64,000 nucleotides of DNA from M2408 sp040386975 (lineage in GTDB: Bacteria; Bacteroidota; Bacteroidia; Flavobacteriales_D; Crocinitomicaceae). This document shows positions 58,983 to 64,000 of this stretch, piece after piece. How positions within the stretch are numbered: the stretch's first letter is position 1; each line of letters begins with the position of its first letter. Location: positions 1 to 64,000 of the forward strand of contig JAZKEO010000002.1 of the NCBI GenBank assembly GCA_040386975.1, written 5' to 3'. Under the pieces are notes generated by a model. That model was given only the letters and a program-made list of their open reading frames with translations. It was not told the DNA's origin and did not search any database. Position numbers and translations under genes: made by a program.

Positions 58983-60017
58983 CTACAATTCAATTTGCTC
59001 TGGTCTTGTAGCAAAATAAATGTGTCCCATGATTAAAGGATCAAATACAAAATACTGACATTTAACTAATTCTCCTGACGGTAAAACACACCAGAAACGA
59101 TCTGGGTCATAGCTTACAGAATCACCAAAATCATTTGTATTTATCTCTCCATTTCCTTTCATTCGATACATTTTAAGTGTATTGGAATTTCCAACGGTTT
59201 CTTTTAATGTTAAAACACAAAAAGGTTTAGAACGTTTCACACTATCAACTTGTTTGTCTGTTAAATCGTAATTTACAAATTCAAAATGAATTTTTTTGTA
59301 ATTATTCAAATAACGAATAATCATATTTGTATCAACTGCCGACAAAAGTGTTTTTTGATGTTTAACTGCATAATTTGAGCCCGATTTTGTCACAGAGAAA
59401 CTTCTCGTAGGATCGTCGTAGAATTTCACATCTACAGAAGCAATTTCATCTCTTTCCAAAGAGAAAATCTCTGTACATTTCCATCTTCTTGGGTCGGAGA
59501 AAAAACGTGGTTCAATGATTCCGTTAAATCCTTTGATTTTCATGATAACAGGTAAATCACTTTTCTCGTCGGGTGTTTCAAGCAACATATATGTTCCATA
59601 ATGATCTTGTGTTGAAAACCCAACAAACCAAGTTTTCACCCATTCTCCATGTTGGAAAATTTCAACTTTTGTATGTGAAGTTGACATACGATTTGTGATG
59701 TTTTTCCTAGAATTTTCAGGAACATATCCTTTAAATTCAACATTTTTAAAGGTCTCTAAAATTGTTGCTATAGGCTGTTGAATCACACAATTTCCGTTGG
59801 CGTCTGTCCACTGAGAACCTTTCACACGTTTCAACTCGAACTTATTAGCAAATGCATCAGTCAAGATAATTTTATCGATAGACGAAGTATCAGCTATACT
59901 AAACTCTAATAGTTCAGTGTCGGATTTTCCACTGTTACGAACTAAATTCGTTGCCATAAATGCTAAAAATCCCAATACAACGATTGAAATTGTTAAAACA
60001 ATACTTTTTTTCTTCAT
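58983..60017 (-). CDS. DUF4340-like protein of the gldFG locus
   Basis: A 344-residue protein with an N-terminal TM helix or signal anchor (KSIVLTISIVVLGFLAFMAT). The periplasmic part has IADTSSIDKIILTDAFANKF and GSQWTDANGNCVIQQPIATI, the repeated 'lysine-rich beta plus W-x-x-NG' of DUF4340. RFFSDPRRWKCTEIFSLERDEIASVDV in the middle fits the same. DUF4340 proteins are often encoded next to gldG-type ABC genes, as here (28 bp after gldG). It probably belongs to the same transporter; its role is not established. Confidence 0.8.
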   Translation of the reverse strand: MKKKSIVLTISIVVLGFLAFMATNLVRNSGKSDTELLEFSIADTSSIDKIILTDAFANKFELKRVKGSQWTDANGNCVIQQPIATILETFKNVEFKGYVPENSRKNITNRMSTSHTKVEIFQHGEWVKTWFVGFSTQDHYGTYMLLETPDEKSDLPVIMKIKGFNGIIEPRFFSDPRRWKCTEIFSLERDEIASVDVKFYDDPTRSFSVTKSGSNYAVKHQKTLLSAVDTNMIIRYLNNYKKIHFEFVNYDLTDKQVDSVKRSKPFCVLTLKETVGNSNTLKMYRMKGNGEINTNDFGDSVSYDPDRFWCVLPSGELVKCQYFVFDPLIMGHIYFATRPEQIEL

Positions 60018-60045
60018 ATATTATTAAATTATGAAATGTAAATAC

Positions 60046-61833
60046 TTAATGCTTTGTATATTTTCTCTTACGAATATAGAAAAAGATTAAGCCCATTAAT
60101 ACAATTAATGAACTTGGTAAAGCCATATTTAAAACCTTATAAAATCCAGCTTCTAGCTTTACTTTTTCTTTGTCAATAGCATGGATATCAATCTGTTTAC
60201 TTCTCAAATCCAAAACAGAATTGTCACCCATCATGTAATCAACCAAATTTTGAAAAAACTCTTGATTTCCATAAACCAAAGGTTGCATTCCCTCAATTTT
60301 CACCATCGTTTCATCAAAACGCAATTCATTTAAAGCCCGTGCACGGTAAACAAATCCACCTTTTTTATCTGGCATGGAATCATATTTATTGGCAATAAAA
60401 CTACCGTTTCCAACAACAAAAACTTTCCCTTCTTTCGTACTCTTTTCTTTAAATTTTGCTTCAGGATTATTCGCATATTCATCCACAATTCGGTTTTTGT
60501 AATGTGATTCGAACATTCCTTCAACCAAACCTGCTAAACACAATTTATTGTTTTCATCCTCAGGATTTTCAACCAACATTGGATTTGGTCCATAATTCAT
60601 AGGAAAACCTAGACTTACTAAAGGAGCCAAACCTGTCATCGATGAATTTGTTGAAGAAGTCAAAACAGGTGAAGCAACATTATTACTATTTCCAACAAAT
60701 TGAATTTCAGAAGCATAACGCAACATTACTGGATCCAAATTTCTAGCAATTGGATGTTTTGTTTGTGTTGCACGAATATCAAAAAACCAAGGAATTAATG
60801 GTGTTTTGGCAGAAGGAACAGCTTTTGGAGCACAACGCACATCAATTACATAATTATCGTTGATTTTTATTCCATAATCAAACAACATTTTATCTAGTTC
60901 AAGTGTATATCTTTCCGTATGAACAATTCCTTTTTGATTCAGTGTATCTTCATTCAAATGTAATTTATCAATGAAACACATCAAACGTCCACCTTTCATC
61001 AAGAATTGATCAATGATGTACTTATCTTTTTCCGTAAAAGCAGTTTTTGGTCGAGCAATAACCAACCCTTTCACACCTTTTAAAGCATCGATTGAATCAT
61101 TCAAATAAATATCTTCAACAGAATAATAAGGTGAAATTAAAGCTCTAACACGTTGTGTTTCTGCATAATTCAATTCTCCATGACCTTGTAAAAAAGCAAT
61201 TCTTGGTTTTTGCTTTTGAGTACTGCGACGAATCGCACTGATTAACATGTACTCTAAATTGTTAATCGAATTTTGAATTTGTGCCTCAAACTGTTCGTTC
61301 AAAGTGTAATACTTCCCTTGAGGAGTTCCAGGCATAAATTGAATGTGATTCACTGTGCTTCCACCATAGTCCAATTCAGCTCCAGGCCACAACATCATTT
61401 GATTTTGAGCACCATCTTTCATGAAAGTCATATCCATTGGCATCAAACCTTTTCCTTTGTTGTAAAGATTTTCAAATAATTGTTGCTGGTCACCTTCACT
61501 TCCTTGCATTGGGTCAATGAAGGTGTATTCCAAACGATTTCCAGTATACTGTTTGAATTCTTTTAGTTTATCTTCAATCGCATTGCGAAAACGCTTTAAT
61601 TCAGCCGGAAGATTTCCTTCTAAATAAATTTTTAAGGAAATTCTATTTTTAAAATGTTCCTTGTTTGACAAGTAAGTAATCGTTCCCTCGCTCAAGGAAT
61701 AACGTTTATCAGCTGTTGCATCGTATCTGAAATAAACATACGCCGCAATGATATTAACAAAAATAAAACCTGTAATTAAGATTGCCAAAAATGACCAATT
61801 GTAAACTCCTTTGAATAATTTTTTCTTTTCCAT
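60046..61833 (-). CDS. gldG: Gliding-motility ABC transporter auxiliary protein GldG
   Basis: A 595-residue membrane protein with one TM helix near the N-terminus (NWSFLAILITGFIFVNIIAA) and one at the end (LPSSLIVLMGLIFFYIRKRK), with a large periplasmic part between. DATADKRYSLSEGTITYLSN is the signature start. EYTFIDPMQGSEGDQQ, KPRIAFLQGHGELNYAETQR and FLMKGGRLMCFIDKLHLN are the ABC_transp_aux (DUF) blocks. GldG works with GldA and GldF as an ABC transporter required for gliding in Flavobacterium. It lies 10 bp after gldF; gldA is not in the window. Confidence 0.93.
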   Translation of the reverse strand: MEKKKLFKGVYNWSFLAILITGFIFVNIIAAYVYFRYDATADKRYSLSEGTITYLSNKEHFKNRISLKIYLEGNLPAELKRFRNAIEDKLKEFKQYTGNRLEYTFIDPMQGSEGDQQQLFENLYNKGKGLMPMDMTFMKDGAQNQMMLWPGAELDYGGSTVNHIQFMPGTPQGKYYTLNEQFEAQIQNSINNLEYMLISAIRRSTQKQKPRIAFLQGHGELNYAETQRVRALISPYYSVEDIYLNDSIDALKGVKGLVIARPKTAFTEKDKYIIDQFLMKGGRLMCFIDKLHLNEDTLNQKGIVHTERYTLELDKMLFDYGIKINDNYVIDVRCAPKAVPSAKTPLIPWFFDIRATQTKHPIARNLDPVMLRYASEIQFVGNSNNVASPVLTSSTNSSMTGLAPLVSLGFPMNYGPNPMLVENPEDENNKLCLAGLVEGMFESHYKNRIVDEYANNPEAKFKEKSTKEGKVFVVGNGSFIANKYDSMPDKKGGFVYRARALNELRFDETMVKIEGMQPLVYGNQEFFQNLVDYMMGDNSVLDLRSKQIDIHAIDKEKVKLEAGFYKVLNMALPSSLIVLMGLIFFYIRKRKYTKH

Positions 61834-61843
61834 GTTCTTAAAA

Positions 61844-62575
61844 TTATTTTTTTAGAGATTTTAAAACCGTTAATGCTGAAAAAATAAAAATGGAGATAAC
61901 ACTCAAGAAATAAATAATATCACTTGAATCTATTACACCACGTTTGATTGAATCGTAATGAAAACTAATTCCGCAATATTTAATGATGTAATCAAAATCA
62001 CCCATTAAATTAAACGAGCCTAAAAGAGTTAAACCATCATAAAATATCCAGCAAAAGAACATAGCAATAATAAAGGCAACAATTTGACTATTCGTAATTG
62101 ACGAAGCAAAAAGTCCAATAGCAACAAAAACGGAGCCTAACAAAATTAAACCTAAATAAGATGTCAACATTGCTCCATGGTCAAAATCTCCACTTTCTAA
62201 AGAAATGGAATACATGGAGAAATAAAACACAAAGGTTGGTAAAATAGCTATTACAAGAAGTGTAACGGCAGCCAAGTATTTAGCAAGTAAAATATTTAAA
62301 TCTGAAATTGGTCTTGTAAACAACAATTCAATCGTTCCTGTTCTTCTTTCCTCTGCAATGGATCGCATCGTAATTGCAGGAATTAAAATTAAGAAAATCA
62401 TCGGTGAAAGGTTGAAGAAAGGAATCAAATCTGCTTCTGCTCCTTCTAAAAGATTTGTATCTTCCGAAATCACCCAGTGAAATAATCCTGAGGTTATCAA
62501 GAAAATCAAAATAAAGGTATAACCAATTACGGAACTTAAAAAACTTCGTATTTCTTTAAAATATAATGCTTTCAT
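61844..62575 (-). CDS. gldF: Gliding-motility ABC transporter permease GldF
   Basis: A 243-residue ABC-2-type permease with six TM helices. It starts at the ATG at 62575 (MKALYFKEIRSFLSSVIGYT); the longer frame begins at a TTG inside the promoter. AITMRSIAEERRTGTIELLF near residue 80 is the conserved cytoplasmic motif of this ABC-2 family. LASSITNSQIVAFIIAMFFC follows. Gene order gldF-gldG-DUF4340, all in one direction. Mutants in Flavobacterium lose gliding; in this strain the function can be inferred but not shown. Confidence 0.93.
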   Translation of the reverse strand: MKALYFKEIRSFLSSVIGYTFILIFLITSGLFHWVISEDTNLLEGAEADLIPFFNLSPMIFLILIPAITMRSIAEERRTGTIELLFTRPISDLNILLAKYLAAVTLLVIAILPTFVFYFSMYSISLESGDFDHGAMLTSYLGLILLGSVFVAIGLFASSITNSQIVAFIIAMFFCWIFYDGLTLLGSFNLMGDFDYIIKYCGISFHYDSIKRGVIDSSDIIYFLSVISIFIFSALTVLKSLKK

Positions 62576-62617
62576 TAATACTATATAAATGTAAACTGTG
62601 TAAAATTCAGTAAGATG

Positions 62618-62625
62618 CAAAAATA
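62618..62625 (-). promoter_or_regulatory. -7 box (TATTTTTG) of gldFG
   Basis: Minus-strand TATTTTTG (CAAAAATA on plus) fits TAnnTTTG and lies 42 bp before the gldF ATG. The misleading upstream TTG start belongs to it. Confidence 0.45.
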
Positions 62626-62831
62626 GATATAATTATTCAGAAAATAAAATGCTTCCCGATTCCCTTTTAACACCATTAAAACTACTTATTTAGGTCTTAT
62701 TTTACGCCTCAAAATAAGCATCAATTTACCACTCATCAACAAAAAAACAATGTTTATCGCCTATTTATAAAGATTCAAAATAAAGTTAAATTTACGTCAT
62801 TTGTCGTATAAGCCAAAATATTTATTATTTT

Positions 62832-62839
62832 TAGCTTTG
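62832..62839 (+). promoter_or_regulatory. Putative -7 box (TAGCTTTG)
   Basis: TAGCTTTG fits TAnnTTTG and ends 17 bp before the ATG at 62857. The nearest upstream TTTG (62800-62803) is too far away. The rest of 62626-62856 holds nothing I can name. Confidence 0.4.
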
Positions 62840-62856
62840 TCTAAAAATTATATATT

Positions 62857-63774
62857 ATGAAACACTCTAAAAAAATAACTCTATTAACTTTGATGTCGTT
62901 TTTAAGTTTTTATAACTTTTCACAAAACGTCACCTATAAAGTTGTTAAAGATCAGCCAGATGATGTAGCTAATTACTGGGTAAATATCGGACTTTTCGAT
63001 GTTGGTTTTGCAAAAGATAATCCTGGTTTTTCATTAGCTAGCTTAAGTTTAAACTCTGTTGTTCACTATAAGAACAAATTTGGTGGTGAATTTACAATGA
63101 GAAAAGGGGTTTTTACTTTATCTGACAAATCTGTCACGGGAATTACTCCTGGTGGTAATTTTGAAATTGGAGCTTTTTATAATTTAGGAAGTAAATCAAA
63201 AAGTAAAAATCAAAAAGTAATTTTGTCTAGTAAAAAAAGTGGTAACACAACCACAACGGTTTCTATGAAAGTTCCTGGGACAGTTATGAGATCTTTTGGG
63301 ATACGTGCTGGATTTAATTCTTTCAAAACAGGGGTTGAAGGAGATTCTACAATTCAAAAATTCACAGGTAGTGTAAATTTAAGATCTTCAGGTTTATATG
63401 CTGGAGTTTTAATAACAAGTCAATTGAATTTAAAATCTCATACAGCTCAATACGGAATAAAAGGTGCTGGGTTTTACAGAAGGACTTACATTGATGTATT
63501 ATTTAACCCAATAAGAACAGTTACAGCAATTGATGGTTTTAATTCTAACTATGTTGATGGTAAAAGTGATAAAGCTGGAGCAATTGGCTATAGAATTGGT
63601 TTTGAATTTCTTAAACCAGAACCTAAAAAGGTTCAAGGTAATGCCGTATACCAAAAATTAGAAATTGGTTCAAAACCTTGGAATGGGTATTATGTAATGT
63701 ACACTGCGGGAATCAATTTTAAACGAAAAGTGAAATCAATGAGCTCGTTTAAAGTAGTTCGTGAAATGGAATAA
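62857..63774 (+). CDS. Exported protein, unknown function (possible outer-membrane beta-barrel)
   Basis: A 305-residue protein with signal peptide (MKHSKKITLLTLMSFLSFYNFSQ). The rest shows alternating aromatic/aliphatic strands, for example WVNIGLFDVGFAKDNPGFSL, GNFEIGAFYNLGSKSKSKNQ and GYYVMYTAGINFKRKV at the end, in keeping with a beta-barrel or beta-sandwich. I do not recognise a family. It is followed 45 bp later by another exported protein on the same strand, and could function with it. Confidence 0.7.
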   Translation: MKHSKKITLLTLMSFLSFYNFSQNVTYKVVKDQPDDVANYWVNIGLFDVGFAKDNPGFSLASLSLNSVVHYKNKFGGEFTMRKGVFTLSDKSVTGITPGGNFEIGAFYNLGSKSKSKNQKVILSSKKSGNTTTTVSMKVPGTVMRSFGIRAGFNSFKTGVEGDSTIQKFTGSVNLRSSGLYAGVLITSQLNLKSHTAQYGIKGAGFYRRTYIDVLFNPIRTVTAIDGFNSNYVDGKSDKAGAIGYRIGFEFLKPEPKKVQGNAVYQKLEIGSKPWNGYYVMYTAGINFKRKVKSMSSFKVVREME

Positions 63775-63819
63775 TTTCTATAAGTAAAACATTAATAAAA
63801 TATTTTTAAAACATTAGAT

Positions 63820-64000
63820 ATGAAAAAGTTAAAATTAGGAGTTTTATTTCTTTTAGGAATTAGCTCTACAATAAGTGCACAAATAGAGAATTTAGGTACA
63901 CTAATAAATTCCTCTTATGGTGAAATTTCACCTTATATTACTCCTGAAGGAGGAAAAATATTCTTCATACGAGAAGATCATCCAAACAATACATTAGTTG
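63820..64000 (+). CDS. Exported PD40/OmpA-type protein, N-terminal part (runs off window)
   Basis: From the ATG at 63820 the frame is open to the window end: about 60 residues. A signal peptide MKKLKLGVLFLLGISSTISA is followed by LGTLINSSYGEISPYITPEG and KIFFIREDHPNNT. The 'EISPxITPxGxxIFFxR' wording is that of WD40-like PD40 repeats, common at the N-terminal side of OmpA-family proteins of Bacteroidetes. The C-terminal part is not in the window, so the class is provisional. Confidence 0.65.
   Translation, partial: MKKLKLGVLFLLGISSTISAQIENLGTLINSSYGEISPYITPEGGKIFFIREDHPNNTLV

Noticed and set aside
62626..62831. Intergenic region before the exported protein considered for a riboswitch
   Set aside because: No conserved riboswitch core or stable long hairpin could be seen; sequence is plain AT-rich spacer.

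Overview
The window is AT-rich chromosomal DNA from a member of the Bacteroidota, most likely Flavobacteriales and plausibly the Fluviicola/Crocinitomicaceae branch. Three kinds of evidence support this. There are type IX secretion genes (porU, porV), gliding genes (gldF, gldG) and several secreted proteins with C-terminal T9SS sorting domains. Promoters have the Bacteroidetes form TTG-N19-TAnnTTTG, best seen at icd, secA and tRNA-Asp. Shine-Dalgarno sequences are largely absent. The genus is inferred from general protein character. I saw no insertion sequence, prophage or CRISPR array. There are two runs of N (4071-4095 and 14585-14594), both inside genes.

Layout: 0-3 kb, end of porU, then porV and ispF. 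3-6 kb, small genes, an SAM hydroxide adenosyltransferase and phoH. 6-11 kb, an MFS exporter and a molybdenum-cofactor group (moaA on the minus strand; tauE-like, moeA, moaD and moeB on the plus strand). 11-13 kb, comEC, whose frame appears to be cut by an in-frame stop. 13-20 kb, unrecognised lipoproteins, an M20 amidohydrolase, a half-size TauE protein, an O-antigen-ligase-like TPR protein and a duplicated DUF5011 lipoprotein pair. 20-26 kb, icd, a glycosyltransferase-like membrane protein, a DUF4403 lipoprotein and an OmpA-family protein. 26-32.5 kb, a urate-degradation locus. 32.5-37 kb, a polysaccharide deacetylase and secA. 37-48.5 kb, five secreted proteins, two of about 1300 residues built from repeats. 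48.7 kb, tRNA-Asp. 48.9-58.9 kb, a SpoIIM-domain fusion, a DUF481 protein, a LptF/G permease, tgt, a GT2 glycosyltransferase, a sigma factor, a propeller-like protein and two small membrane proteins. 59-62.6 kb, gldF-gldG-DUF4340. 62.8-64 kb, a secreted protein and the start of another that runs off the window.

The most coherent biology is the urate locus. PuuD (membrane urate hydroxylase with a cytochrome c tail), UraH, UraD, AllB and Alc would convert urate to ureidoglycolate plus urea. The gene next to uraH encodes a CitE/malate-synthase-fold protein that could consume the resulting glyoxylate. It has its own promoter-like region with two palindromes. The molybdenum-cofactor genes some 16 kb away would suit a xanthine dehydrogenase feeding this pathway, but no such enzyme is in the window.

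Several obvious start codons need care. In a number of genes the longest reading frame begins at a TTG inside a promoter -7 box, so I moved the start to the next sensible codon. Genuine TTG or GTG starts seem likely for phoH, comEC, the O-antigen ligase, the SpoIIM protein and the tauE-like gene.
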